A stretch of DNA of 64,000 nucleotides from DASWJQ01 sp964517315 (lineage in GTDB: Bacteria; Chloroflexota; Anaerolineae; Anaerolineales; E44-bin32), in contig CAZFCJ010000002.1 in assembly GCA_964517315.1 (NCBI GenBank), positions 13,937 through 77,936 of the forward strand, written 5' to 3'. This document shows positions 24,911 through 33,031 of this stretch, piece by piece. Under the pieces are notes generated by a model that was given only the letters and a program-made list of their open reading frames with translations, did no database searches and was not told where the DNA came from. Positions within the stretch are counted from its first letter, which is position 1, and every line of letters starts with the position of its first letter. Position numbers and translations under genes: made by a program.

Positions 24911-26200
24911 ATGACTGCCATCTCACCCGTCAAAGGCACGCGCGACTTCTTCCCCGCGGATATGGCCTACCGTCGATGGCTATACGAAGCGATCCAGGGC
25001 GCGTCCCAGGCCTTCGGTTATCAGGAGTACGATGGGCCGTTCCTCGAACGGCTCGAACTGTACGCCGCGAAATCCGGCGAGGAGCTGGTCCAGCAGCAGT
25101 CGTATGTGTTCACCGACCGTGGAGGCGACAAAGTGGTGCTGCGACCCGAGCTCACCCCCAGCCTCGCGCGCATGGTCGCCCAGCGGGTGCGCGCCCTCCC
25201 GCTCCCGATTCGCTGGTGGTCATTTGGCCCCTTTTGGCGCTACGAACAGCCGCAAAAGGGGCGTTCGCGCGAGTTCTTCCAATGGAATATCGACTTGCTG
25301 GGCATCGACTCGCCGCAGGCCGACGCGGAAATCGTTGCGATCGCGGCGCGATTTCTCTCCTCGATCGGCCTGACCCCGGGCCAAGTCCAGCTGCTGGTGA
25401 ACAACCGCCGGCTCGTGGAGCGACAGCTGGCGGCTCTGGGGGTCCCGGAGCGCAAGCGCAACGAGGTGTTTCACCTGATCGACCGGCGGGAGAAAATGGA
25501 GCCTTCAGAATGGGCGGGGTACGCAGCCGAGATCGGCCTTGACGAGCAGCAGCAATTCGGCCTCGGCGAGCTGCTCGACGACCAGGAGGCCTGGCAGGGC
25601 TCGGATGAGCTGCAGGGCTTCTTCGCCGCCATCGAGGATCTGGGCTGCAGCGACTATGTCACGTACGACCCTTCGGTCATCCGCGGTCTGGACTACTACA
25701 CCGGAACCGTGTTCGAGGCGCGCGACGCGGCGGGCGAGCAGCGCGCGATCCTGGGCGGAGGCCGCTACGACAACCTGGTGGCGGATGTCGGAGGTGACCC
25801 GGTTCCTGGCGTCGGTTTCGCCATGGGCGACGTCGTGCTCGAGGTGGTGTTGCGAGAAGCCGGCGCGTACCCGGATCTGCGGCCCAATCCGGCCCACTTG
25901 CTCATGACCCAGTTTGACGAGGAGACGGGGCGCGCCTCACTGCAGGCCACGCAGCGGCTCCGAGAGGCGGGAGTACGGGTGGAATGGTACCCGGAGCCGG
26001 GCCGCCTTCCGAAGCAGCTACGCTACGCCGATCGTTATGGGATTCCGTTGGTCGGGATCCTCGGCCCGGACGAACTGGCCGCGGGGAAATTGGCGGTCAA
26101 GGACATGACCAGCGGCGAGCAGGTATCCGTTTCGCTCGAAGAAGCCCCCGCCTATATTTGGCGGCAGCTCCAGGGATCGGGGTCGCAGGAACCGGACTGA
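24911..26200 (+). CDS. hisS: Histidyl-tRNA synthetase
   Basis: Class II synthetase charging tRNA-His. The 429-aa protein has ISPVKGTRDFFP at the start, motif 2 (RWWSFGPFWRYEQPQKGRSR) with the family's extended loop and REFFQWNIDLLG, the HisA motif VIRGLDYYTGTVFEA, motif 3 GGGRYDNLV with GVGFAMGDVVLE, and a C-terminal anticodon-binding domain. GAGGAA lies 8 nt before the ATG. The cognate tRNA-His gene lies only 75 nt downstream, a close pairing of enzyme and substrate RNA. A long leader suggests possible regulation, but no T-box could be confirmed. Confidence 0.96.
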   Translation: MTAISPVKGTRDFFPADMAYRRWLYEAIQGASQAFGYQEYDGPFLERLELYAAKSGEELVQQQSYVFTDRGGDKVVLRPELTPSLARMVAQRVRALPLPIRWWSFGPFWRYEQPQKGRSREFFQWNIDLLGIDSPQADAEIVAIAARFLSSIGLTPGQVQLLVNNRRLVERQLAALGVPERKRNEVFHLIDRREKMEPSEWAGYAAEIGLDEQQQFGLGELLDDQEAWQGSDELQGFFAAIEDLGCSDYVTYDPSVIRGLDYYTGTVFEARDAAGEQRAILGGGRYDNLVADVGGDPVPGVGFAMGDVVLEVVLREAGAYPDLRPNPAHLLMTQFDEETGRASLQATQRLREAGVRVEWYPEPGRLPKQLRYADRYGIPLVGILGPDELAAGKLAVKDMTSGEQVSVSLEEAPAYIWRQLQGSGSQEPD

Positions 26201-26220
26201 GTTCTCGTGTCTTACCGCAT

Positions 26221-26248
26221 TTGCCGCGGCCGGCGTTCATGTTACAAT
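26221..26248 (+). promoter_or_regulatory. tRNA-His promoter
   Basis: TTGCCG (26221-26226), 16-nt spacer, TACAAT (26243-26248). The predicted start lies about 20 nt before the mature tRNA. Confidence 0.5.
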
Positions 26249-26275
26249 CGGGGGCGACATAGGGATCCCGACCGT

Positions 26276-26348
26276 GGTGGGCGTAGCTCAAAGGCAGAGC
26301 GCTGGTCTGTGGAACCAGTCGTTGAGGGTTCGATTCCCTTCGCCCACC
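26276..26348 (+). tRNA. tRNA-His (anticodon GTG)
   Basis: Full cloverleaf: acceptor GTGGGCG/CGCCCAC with the extra G at -1 (26276) opposite C73 (26348), the identity element of tRNA-His. The anticodon stem is CTGGT/ACCAG with loop CTGTGGA (GTG in the middle), and the T arm is GAGGGTTCGATTCCCTT. CCA is not encoded. It lies just downstream of hisS with its own promoter and terminator. Confidence 0.97.
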
Positions 26349-26362
26349 CTACTCCAACGACG

Positions 26363-26388
26363 AGAACGCCCAGCCGGGCGTTCTTTTC
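26363..26388 (+). terminator. Terminator after tRNA-His
   Basis: Stem GAACGCCC/GGGCGTTC with loop AGCC, followed by TTTTCTCC. Confidence 0.85.
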
Positions 26389-26671
26389 TCCTTAAACGAC
26401 CGCCGCCCGCACCTTTGCCGGAGGGAGGAAGAAGAAAAAGGTACGGGCGGACGAGTCTGGGTGTTAGGATGTTGCTGTCTGTCCTTACCCATCCGTAGAG
26501 TACCACGCACTTCCCAAACTCCAACTTACAAGTGGCTAACAGGTTTCCCATAAATGGCATGGTCCGTGCAATAATCTAAATGCACCTTAACACGGGCGAC
26601 CTCCGCCCATAGTGCCACTCTCGCCTTGGCCGCCTCACGGCGGCCTTGTGCGTTAATGTCCTTCACCCGGC
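26389..26671. other. Intergenic region with hairpins, no gene seen
   Basis: About 280 bases between the tRNA-His terminator and the next promoter. Besides the purine-loop hairpin at 26403-26450 (separate entry) it contains GGGCG/CGCCC around 26594-26608 and a perfect GGCCGCC/GGCGGCC stem with a 4-nt loop (26628-26645). No open frame here looks coding. Confidence 0.5.
26403..26450. repeat. Imperfect hairpin with purine-rich loop
   Basis: CCGCCCG (26403-26409) pairs with CGGGCGG (26444-26450); after one C/A mismatch, ACCTTT (26411-26416) pairs with AAAGGT (26437-26442). The 20-nt loop is GA-rich (GGAGGGAGGAAGAAG). It lies 15 nt after the tRNA-His terminator and has no T tract. Confidence 0.55.
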
Positions 26672-26677
26672 TATAAT
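26672..26677 (+). promoter_or_regulatory. -10 box upstream of the 82-aa gene and the decarboxylase
   Basis: TATAAT lies about 38 nt before the small gene's ATG, with TTGTGC at a longer than ideal 20-nt spacing. It probably drives the small gene and the mevalonate decarboxylase. Confidence 0.5.
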
Positions 26678-26715
26678 ATACGAGTTCAATGGCCGATCAA
26701 TGCGAGGATTGAGCG

Positions 26716-26964
26716 ATGCACGATGACCGTTGCCGGAGCCAGCGTCAGCAGGTCGAGGCCGCTTTGAGGGAACTCGATCGGCTCCATTCCAAAACGCAGG
26801 CCCAACCGGATCCGATTGGACGTTCGACGCCCGTCATGGGCGGCGACCTGGGGTCGCGCTTCTATGAAACCGTCGGCCGCCATGAGGCGGCCCACCGGCG
26901 CTACCGAACCGCAGTGCGGGTTCTGTCGGAATGCCTCAGACAGCGGGCGTCGGGCTCCGGATGA
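26716..26964 (+). CDS. Small hypothetical protein, 82 aa
   Basis: Unrecognised soluble, helical, basic protein (QRQQVEAALRELDRLH, HEAAHRRYRTAVRVLSECLR). An AGGATTGAG sequence precedes the ATG, and a TATAAT promoter lies 38 nt upstream, which together support a real gene. It stops 25 nt before the mevalonate decarboxylase start and would be co-transcribed with it. No domain or function is recognised, and a spurious open frame remains possible. Confidence 0.5.
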   Translation: MHDDRCRSQRQQVEAALRELDRLHSKTQAQPDPIGRSTPVMGGDLGSRFYETVGRHEAAHRRYRTAVRVLSECLRQRASGSG

Positions 26965-26989
26965 GCGTGAACCAGCCACATCTGCGCCC

Positions 26990-27988
26990 ATGACCGAGCT
27001 GGCCAGCGCCGCGGTCGCCCATCCGAATATCGCGTTTATCAAATACTGGGGAAATCGCGATCCCACGCTGCGGCTCCCCGCCAATAGCTCACTCTCGATG
27101 ACGCTCGGCGGCCTCGCCACCCTCACCCGAGTTACGTTCTCACCTGAAGATAAAGCCGATTCATTGCTTCTGGACGGTGAGCCCGCACCGCCGGCGGCGC
27201 TCGACCGCGTGACCGAGCACCTGGACATGCTGCGCACGGAGGCCGGCGTGGATTACCGGGCCGCCGTGGAGAGCCACAACGATTTCCCACTCGGTGCCGG
27301 GATCGCCTCCTCCGCTTCGGCCTTTGCGGCCCTCACACTCGCCGCATGTGCGGCCTTGAACTTGTCCACCGACCCCCGCTACCTGTCCCGTAGGGCGCGC
27401 CGCGGATCGGGCTCCGCATGTCGCTCGATCTTCGGCGGCTTCGTGCAGTGGAACGCAGCCGATCGGGATGAAGACTCGTTCGCCGAACCGATCGCACCGC
27501 CCGATCATTGGGAGCTTCATGACTGGATCGCGGTGATCTCCAAGGATGAAAAGGCCGTCGGTTCAACCCGCGGTCACGAACTGGCCCCGTCCAGCCCGCT
27601 CCAGACGGCGCGCCTGCACAGCGCTCCGCTGCGACTCGAAGAATGCCGGCGCGCGCTCATGGAGCGAGATTTCGTCGCCTTGGCGGCCGTTGTCGAGCTT
27701 GACAGCGACATGATGCACGCCGTCATGATGACCTCTTCGCCGCCGCTCCAATACTGGCTCCCCGGCACGCTGGCGGTTATGCGCAAAGTCAGGCAGCTGC
27801 GATCCGAAGGCCTCCCGGTGTGCTACACGCTCGACGCCGGGCCCAACGTGCACTGTATGTGCCCGGCGGCACACAGCGAGACGCTTGCCAGCGAACTGAA
27901 GGCCCTGGGTGACGTCGCCGAACTCCTCCACGCCACAGCCGGAGGGCCGGCCCATCTTGCGCGGTCCGAGACAGTCCAACCCGGATGA
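26990..27988 (+). CDS. Mevalonate-pathway decarboxylase (diphosphomevalonate or phosphomevalonate decarboxylase)
   Basis: GHMP-superfamily decarboxylase of 332 aa producing an isopentenyl phosphate. It carries AHPNIAFIKYWGNRD, the ATP loop PLGAGIASSASAFAAL, GSGSACRSIFGGFVQW and the catalytic-Asp segment CYTLDAGPNVHCM. It aligns without gaps at the N-terminus to the yeast enzyme as I remember it. Residue 22, Lys in classical diphosphomevalonate decarboxylases (IKYWGKR) and described as a diphosphate contact, is Asn here. This fits phosphomevalonate decarboxylase of the alternative mevalonate pathway known from Roseiflexus. I therefore leave the symbol open. Other pathway enzymes are not in the window. 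Start ATG 26990 is supported by the conserved N-terminus. Confidence 0.88.
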   Translation: MTELASAAVAHPNIAFIKYWGNRDPTLRLPANSSLSMTLGGLATLTRVTFSPEDKADSLLLDGEPAPPAALDRVTEHLDMLRTEAGVDYRAAVESHNDFPLGAGIASSASAFAALTLAACAALNLSTDPRYLSRRARRGSGSACRSIFGGFVQWNAADRDEDSFAEPIAPPDHWELHDWIAVISKDEKAVGSTRGHELAPSSPLQTARLHSAPLRLEECRRALMERDFVALAAVVELDSDMMHAVMMTSSPPLQYWLPGTLAVMRKVRQLRSEGLPVCYTLDAGPNVHCMCPAAHSETLASELKALGDVAELLHATAGGPAHLARSETVQPG

Positions 27989-27994
27989 TATAAT
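27989..27994 (+). promoter_or_regulatory. -10 box upstream of rseP
   Basis: TATAAT immediately follows the decarboxylase stop codon, 35 nt before the rseP GTG, giving a short leader that contains GGAGG. Confidence 0.6.
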
Positions 27995-28029
27995 CAACGC
28001 TCGGTGAGGTAAATTCGGAGGTATTCTTC

Positions 28030-29079
28030 GTGTTCGACTTCGTACTTTTTGTACTCATCCTGGGCGTTCTGATCGTGGGCCACGAACTCGGCCATCTGTT
28101 CGCGGCCAAGCTCGGTCGGGTGCGGGTGGATGAGTTCGGGATCGGCTTCCCGCCCAGACTAGCGAAGCTCTTTCAGCTGGGTGAAACCGAGTTCACACTC
28201 AACGCGCTGCCGTTCGGCGGGTTCGTCCGCCCGCGCGGCGAAAACGACCCCTCGGTGCCGGGTGGGCTGGCCGCAGCCAGCAAGCGGGTGCGCAGCATGG
28301 TGCTGGTAGCGGGGCCGGCGGCCAACATCCTGCTGGCGTTCGTGGCATTTACCGCCGCCTTCTTGCTGGCGGCGCCCGATACGGACCGCGTCATCATCAC
28401 AGAGGTGGCCCCAAACTCACCTGCCGAGCGGGTCGGCTTACGCTCAGGTGACCTCATCCTGGCCGTCGAGGACCAACCCGTCGAAGGATTTGCCTCCTTG
28501 CAGCAAGTCGTGGGGAACAACCTCGGGGACTCCACCGAGCTGACGATAAGGCGGGGCGAGGAAACCCTCACGATCGACGTCACGCCGCGCGAGAATCCGC
28601 CGGAGGGCGAGGGCGCCATCGGCGTCTTGCTGGGCAACCCGCGGCGTAATGTGGGCCCCCTGGAGGCCGCACAGCTGGGTTGGCGGTCGACCCGCATCCA
28701 GTTTACGGAAATCCTGCGCTTGCCGGCCCGCCTGCTGCAGGGCGATGTCGCCCCTGAAGAGGCGCGTGTCACCGGCTTCAAAGGGATGTTCGACATGCTG
28801 GCCTGGGCGGGCGAGATCGATCGGGACTCGGAGCGCCCATTTCTCACCCTGAACCTGATCGGCGTGATCAGTATGGGGTTGGCGGTCGCCAACCTGCTCC
28901 CCATACCCGCTCTTGACGGCGGCAGACTCCTGTTCGTCGCCATTGAACTCGTCCTCGGTCATCGTATCGACCCCGAGTACGAAGGGCTGGCCCATCTCAT
29001 CGGCTTTGCTTTTTTGCTGATTCTCATGGTCTACATCAACTTCCAAGACTTCGTGAATCCGATCACCCTACCACGTTGA
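28030..29079 (+). CDS. rseP: RIP metalloprotease (site-2 protease), RseP-like
   Basis: Intramembrane zinc protease of 349 aa. The first helix carries HELGH at 18-22 (VLIVGHELGHLFAAKLG). The second metal motif is in NLLPIPALDGGRLLF, and the FGIGFPPR and NALPFGGFVRP loops are typical. A PDZ domain occupies roughly residues 110-190 (ITEVAPNSPAERVGLRSGDLI). The family cleaves anti-sigma factors and leftover signal peptides in the membrane; no anti-sigma factor is seen here. GTG at 28030 has GGAGG 8 nt upstream. The next gene starts 1 nt after the stop. The dxr/cdsA neighbours common in other phyla are absent. Confidence 0.93.
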   Translation: MFDFVLFVLILGVLIVGHELGHLFAAKLGRVRVDEFGIGFPPRLAKLFQLGETEFTLNALPFGGFVRPRGENDPSVPGGLAAASKRVRSMVLVAGPAANILLAFVAFTAAFLLAAPDTDRVIITEVAPNSPAERVGLRSGDLILAVEDQPVEGFASLQQVVGNNLGDSTELTIRRGEETLTIDVTPRENPPEGEGAIGVLLGNPRRNVGPLEAAQLGWRSTRIQFTEILRLPARLLQGDVAPEEARVTGFKGMFDMLAWAGEIDRDSERPFLTLNLIGVISMGLAVANLLPIPALDGGRLLFVAIELVLGHRIDPEYEGLAHLIGFAFLLILMVYINFQDFVNPITLPR

Positions 29080-29080
29080 T

Positions 29081-30037
29081 ATGCCTGTGACCGAGTATTT
29101 TGAAGATCTGCTGAAGGTGTTGCTTGACGAAGAGCGGGAGCTCCGACCCGCTCAGGTTTCGGAGCTTTCGGACTTGACCTCCCAGCAAGCGGAGGCGTTC
29201 GACGCCGCCTGGCCCGAAACGGCGGTGACCCGCAGGAGGGAAATCGTCATGACGCTGGGGCGGCTCGCGGAGGAAAATCTGGAACTGCTGTTTGAGCGCG
29301 TCAACCGCATCGTGCTGACAGATCCGGACCCCGAGGTCCGGCGCCAGGCTATCGAAAATTTGTGGGAATCGGAGGACCACCGGCTGGCCGAGTTTTTTGT
29401 GCGCATCGCGCGCGAGGATCCGGACGAAAGCGTCCGGCGACAGGCGGTGGAATCGCTCGGGCGCTTCGTCTACCTGGGCGAAGTCGAGAAGATCTCATCT
29501 CAAATTCTGTTCGAGATCGAGGAAACCCTGCTCCATATCCTGCGCCACACACAATCCGATTCGATGCGCCGGGCCGCGCTCGAGTCCCTCGGATACAGCT
29601 CGCGGGAGGAGGTCCCGGAGCACATACAATCGGCCTACAGCTCGGGCGAAGAAGCCGAGCTGCACACCGGCCTGATCGCCATGGGTCGGTCCGCCGATCA
29701 GGCCTGGCTGCCCCAGATCATGGCCGTACTGCGCCATCCGGCCCCGGCCGTGCGGGCCGAAGCGGCACGCGCAGCCGGCGAGCTGGAGGCCCGACGGGCG
29801 ACCTCGGACCTGATCGAACTCCTGGAGGACGCCCATCCGGACGTCCGCCGGGCCGCCATTTGGGCTCTGGGTCAGGTTGGAGGCCGCCGGGCGCGCGAAG
29901 CCCTCATCGACCTCCAAGAAGCCGAAGGCACCTTGGAATTTGAAAAAGAGATCGACGAGGCGCTCGACTACATCGCATTTCTGGAAGCCACCCCTGACCT
30001 CATGCTGTTCGACTACGACAGCGAGCTCGAGGAATAG
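29081..30037 (+). CDS. HEAT-repeat protein
   Basis: 318-aa soluble alpha-solenoid protein built from HEAT/PBS-lyase-type repeats. Typical units are DPDPEVRRQAIENLWES, DPDESVRRQAVESLGRF, HPAPAVRAEAARAAGEL and HPDVRRAAIWALGQVGG. Such proteins serve as binding scaffolds. The ATG lies 1 nt after the rseP stop, so the two are probably translationally coupled and may work together at the membrane (inference). The C-terminus ends in an acidic tail (LMLFDYDSELEE). No catalytic residues of bilin lyases are recognisable. Confidence 0.85.
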   Translation: MPVTEYFEDLLKVLLDEERELRPAQVSELSDLTSQQAEAFDAAWPETAVTRRREIVMTLGRLAEENLELLFERVNRIVLTDPDPEVRRQAIENLWESEDHRLAEFFVRIAREDPDESVRRQAVESLGRFVYLGEVEKISSQILFEIEETLLHILRHTQSDSMRRAALESLGYSSREEVPEHIQSAYSSGEEAELHTGLIAMGRSADQAWLPQIMAVLRHPAPAVRAEAARAAGELEARRATSDLIELLEDAHPDVRRAAIWALGQVGGRRAREALIDLQEAEGTLEFEKEIDEALDYIAFLEATPDLMLFDYDSELEE

Positions 30038-30291
30038 CACTCCCCGCCCATTTGTGACCGTCCCAGCGGGGCGGCCGGATGCACCCACATTCACGCGTCG
30101 CGGCCGAGAAGTGTATGGCGAGGCGCCAATCCATGAGCCGGCTGACCCCCCTCGAGCTTCGCGCGGCTCAATTGACCTCACGGTTCACGTCTTCACCCGA
30201 CAGCGCCTGGCCCACCCCAAGATCGAGTGGTTCGGGAACGCCGATTCTTTCTGTAAATGTCGATGATGTCGCGAGGCGGCCGACAATCCGG

Positions 30292-31914
30292 CTAGAAGTT
30301 CCGGTCAGCGAGGATCCGGGCGTAAGTCCCCCCGCGGTCCGGTTCCGATCTCCAAGCGACCCCTTCAAACCCTTGAGAGGCCGCCAAAGGGTGGACAAAC
30401 GCCGCGCCGACTCCCTGCTCATCGCGCAGCATGCGGAAGTAATCTCGGTACTGACGCGCCTTCACCTCGGCGCTGACCTCCGGCGCCGGATTTGAGCACT
30501 CGGTAATGAAAATCAGCTTGTCCGGGAAACGCTCGCGCAGCTGGAGATAGCGGAGTCCCCCATCGATTGAGTTCAGCCCTTTTGCATCCTCCCAGTGGCA
30601 AATCACGCCGACCCAGTCGGCAACCATCGCCGCTTCCTCGGCTTGCTCCAAGAAGACCCATTCATCCGCCCGCCACCCCGAGAGCGCCCCGCCGGGGCTC
30701 AGGCCCGGAAAGCCGAAGTGCGCCTCCGGCATCTCGGTGCGCAGCGCCTCCACCGCGCTGCAGAACCAATCGGCGAACTCTGTCCCGTCGCGCCAACTTC
30801 GATTCCAACCCTCAACGTGCAGGTTCGGCGCAGACAGAACCTCGAAGTAGCGCACGCCCTTCTCGTACATGCGGGCAGCATCGCCCCGCACCAGTTTGAC
30901 GAACCGTTCTACAGAGACAGGCTCGTCTCCCAGCTCGGTCGACAGCCGGGCGACAAACAGCATATTTGGTCGCAGCGAGCGCAAGCGGTCGACGCTCCGA
31001 ATCGGTTCGGTGACCGGGAACTTTACCGCCTCGAGCCGGGCCTTTTGGATCAATCCGATATCGTACTCGTCGAGCGCGCCCCCAATTCGCCCGTGAACAC
31101 CGATCAGGCAGCGGCCGGCCGACCAGGTTGGCCTGGGAATCGATTTCTTGCCGCCGGACTCCGGCCAGACCATAAAAGGCGTCGGATCGACCACGTCCTT
31201 CGGATACTTGGTCTCCTTGCGGGCTGTTGCGCCGTCTTGCTTGAGCGTCAGATGCAGATGGGCCGCCGACGAGGCGCCCGTCGAATCCGCCTTGCCGATC
31301 ACTTCCCCGGCCTTGAGCTCATCCCCGGGCTGTACGAAGGCCCGGGCCAAATGTCCATAGACCGTGCGGTAACCATCCATGTGCCGCACGCGCACGTGAA
31401 CCCCATAGGCGTGTGTGTCCGGATTGGTGTGGACGCGGTAGACCGTCCCGTCCGCACAGCAGTAGACGTCGGAGTTCGGCAAGGCCCGGATGTCGAGCCC
31501 TTCATGGCCCGGCATTCCAAATCGGGTGTAGATCTGTGGATTTGCGCCGAACTTCTGGGTGATGATCGGATAATCGGTCGGCCAAAGCAGGTAGAAGGGC
31601 CGCATGCGCTGCCCGTATCGGTCATCCGCCTCGATGCGGGTCGCCAACGTCTCGCGCAGCGCGTTGGGCGTGTCCGCCTCGAGGGGGTCAAGCCGCACCC
31701 CTGGATGGTGCTCTTCGAACCATGCTTCGAGATCGGCGTGCTCCGTCAGCCGATCCGACTTCGGGAACGTCACCACCTGTCTGGGGTTCATATAGTTCGC
31801 CGCGGTGTCCCGGTTGCCGGTCAGGTTCACGCCGTATTCCAACACATATTCGCGACAGGCTCGAACCCAAGCCCAATAGTCGTTCCGCGGCAGTAGGAGG
31901 ATTTGAAAATTCAT
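30292..31914 (-). CDS. M23 metallopeptidase fused to a TIM-barrel-like glycosidase region
   Basis: 540-aa protein. Residues about 120-250 form an M23 (LytM) domain: FGMPGHEGLDIRAL (first His and Asp ligands), TVYGHLARAF, and AAHLHLTL (HxH), the complete zinc set for cleaving peptidoglycan cross-links. Residues about 280-540 resemble a glycoside hydrolase barrel (GVRYFEVLSAPNLHVEGW, MVADWVGVICHW, FPDKLIFITECSNPAP with a possible catalytic Glu, AAFVHPLAAS). There is no obvious signal peptide, odd for a wall enzyme. A TATATT box ends 12 nt before the ATG with no ribosome-binding site. The stop lies about 250 nt beyond the convergent HEAT gene. A cell-wall role is inferred from the peptidase domain. 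Confidence 0.75.
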   Translation of the reverse strand: MNFQILLLPRNDYWAWVRACREYVLEYGVNLTGNRDTAANYMNPRQVVTFPKSDRLTEHADLEAWFEEHHPGVRLDPLEADTPNALRETLATRIEADDRYGQRMRPFYLLWPTDYPIITQKFGANPQIYTRFGMPGHEGLDIRALPNSDVYCCADGTVYRVHTNPDTHAYGVHVRVRHMDGYRTVYGHLARAFVQPGDELKAGEVIGKADSTGASSAAHLHLTLKQDGATARKETKYPKDVVDPTPFMVWPESGGKKSIPRPTWSAGRCLIGVHGRIGGALDEYDIGLIQKARLEAVKFPVTEPIRSVDRLRSLRPNMLFVARLSTELGDEPVSVERFVKLVRGDAARMYEKGVRYFEVLSAPNLHVEGWNRSWRDGTEFADWFCSAVEALRTEMPEAHFGFPGLSPGGALSGWRADEWVFLEQAEEAAMVADWVGVICHWEDAKGLNSIDGGLRYLQLRERFPDKLIFITECSNPAPEVSAEVKARQYRDYFRMLRDEQGVGAAFVHPLAASQGFEGVAWRSEPDRGGTYARILADRNF

Positions 31915-31938
31915 GTTTTGTAAGTGAATATAGCAGGA

Positions 31939-32640
31939 TCAGCTGAAGCCGAGCCCTTTGGCCTTCATCGACACGTAGCGTCCTTGGCCGACGACCAGAT
32001 GATCCAGCACATCGATATCCAGCAACCGTCCCGCCTCGACGATGGACTTGGTCACCGCGACATCCTCCGGGCTCGGCGTCGGGTCGCCGCTCGGGTGGTT
32101 GTGAGCCACGATGATCGCCGCCGCGTTCATGCGCACGGCATCCCGGAACAGCTCACCGATCCGTATCCAAGACGAATTCAGGGACCCCCGGTAGACCTCT
32201 GCGGTCCGAACGAGCCGGTTGCGGGTGTCAAGAATCATAACCCGTAGCTGCTCGCGTTCAAGGGCACCCATCTCGTACAACACCAGGCTGGCGGCGTCCT
32301 CCGGCGATTGAATCGTGGGCCGTTCCTCGGGGGTTGCGACGGCCAGCCGCCGTCCCAACTCGACGGCGGATTTCAGCTGGGCGGCCTTCGCCGGGCCCAG
32401 CCCGCGGAACCGTCTCAAGTCGTCGAAGCTCGTCCGGTGAAGACCGGTCAGTCCTCCGGCCTCCATCAGCACACGCTGGGCAAGCTGAAGAGCGTTGAGG
32501 CCCTGGAGACCCGATCGGAGCAGGATTGCCACCAGCTCCGCATTCGTCAACGCCTCCGGCCCGAGGCGTGCGAGGCGCTCTCGCGGGCGTTCGGAGCTGG
32601 CCATATCGGTGATTCGGTAGCCGCCCTTGCCTCGACTCAT
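31939..32640 (-). CDS. radC: RadC family JAB/MPN+ protein
   Basis: 233-aa member of the RadC family. The N-terminal helix-hairpin-helix region (LGPEALTNAELVAILLRSG, LRRFRGLGPAKAAQL) is followed by a JAMM metalloprotease-like domain with the motif IIVAHNHPSGDPTPSPED. The cellular role of RadC is unsettled despite its DNA-repair name. ATG at 32640 follows AGGGGG; the ten-codon upstream extension is poly-Gly and unlikely. A good promoter (TTGACG, 18 nt, TATAGT) is at 32681-32710. The downstream M23 gene starts 24 nt after the radC stop on the same strand. Confidence 0.9.
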   Translation of the reverse strand: MSRGKGGYRITDMASSERPRERLARLGPEALTNAELVAILLRSGLQGLNALQLAQRVLMEAGGLTGLHRTSFDDLRRFRGLGPAKAAQLKSAVELGRRLAVATPEERPTIQSPEDAASLVLYEMGALEREQLRVMILDTRNRLVRTAEVYRGSLNSSWIRIGELFRDAVRMNAAAIIVAHNHPSGDPTPSPEDVAVTKSIVEAGRLLDIDVLDHLVVGQGRYVSMKAKGLGFS

Positions 32641-32680
32641 TCCCCCTCCCCCTTTGTCGAGACGGGTCAAAACCTGCGCG

Positions 32681-32710
32681 ACTATACCTCAGCCGCGCGA
32701 CCTGCGTCAA
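32681..32710 (-). promoter_or_regulatory. radC promoter
   Basis: On the minus strand, TTGACG (32710-32705) and TATAGT (32686-32681) are separated by 18 nt, about 40 nt upstream of the radC ATG. This is one of the best sigma-70-like promoters in the window. Confidence 0.75.
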
Positions 32711-33031
32711 CGCAAAGCGTGGGATTCGAGGTGCACTCACGTCGACCAACGCAAGGAGAAAATCGTTTGCGCGACACCCAGGACCCAACGCAGGGAACTT
32801 AGAACGCGCTGAGCGAATTCCGCTTCGATCGGCACCCTGCCACCCCCGCCACACCCCGGGCGGCGAGGCGGGCCTGGGCAGCAACGGTCTGGCGGACGCT
32901 GTTTTGAAAACCCTATGTGCGTCCTCCGTGTTGTCTGGGGTAGAGGAAAAGGTGTCAGGCCTGGAAATTGCAGCGTAGGTGGGCGCGCAGCCACATGCTA
33001 TAATCTCGCCCAGCCGACAAGAGGAGGAGGA
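32711..33031. other. Intergenic region between radC and the zinc-ribbon gene
   Basis: About 320 bases without a coding frame that I can support. A TATAAT box at 32999-33004, with no good -35, precedes the zinc-ribbon gene; nothing else recognisable is present. Confidence 0.5.

Noticed and set aside
30038..30291. Possible short peptide gene between the HEAT and M23 genes (ending NADSFCKCR)
   Set aside because: No ribosome-binding site or start codon with coding character was found; treated as non-coding.
30595..31896. 433-codon plus-strand frame opposite the M23 fusion gene
   Set aside because: Shadow frame without domain motifs; the minus strand carries the complete M23 metal ligands.
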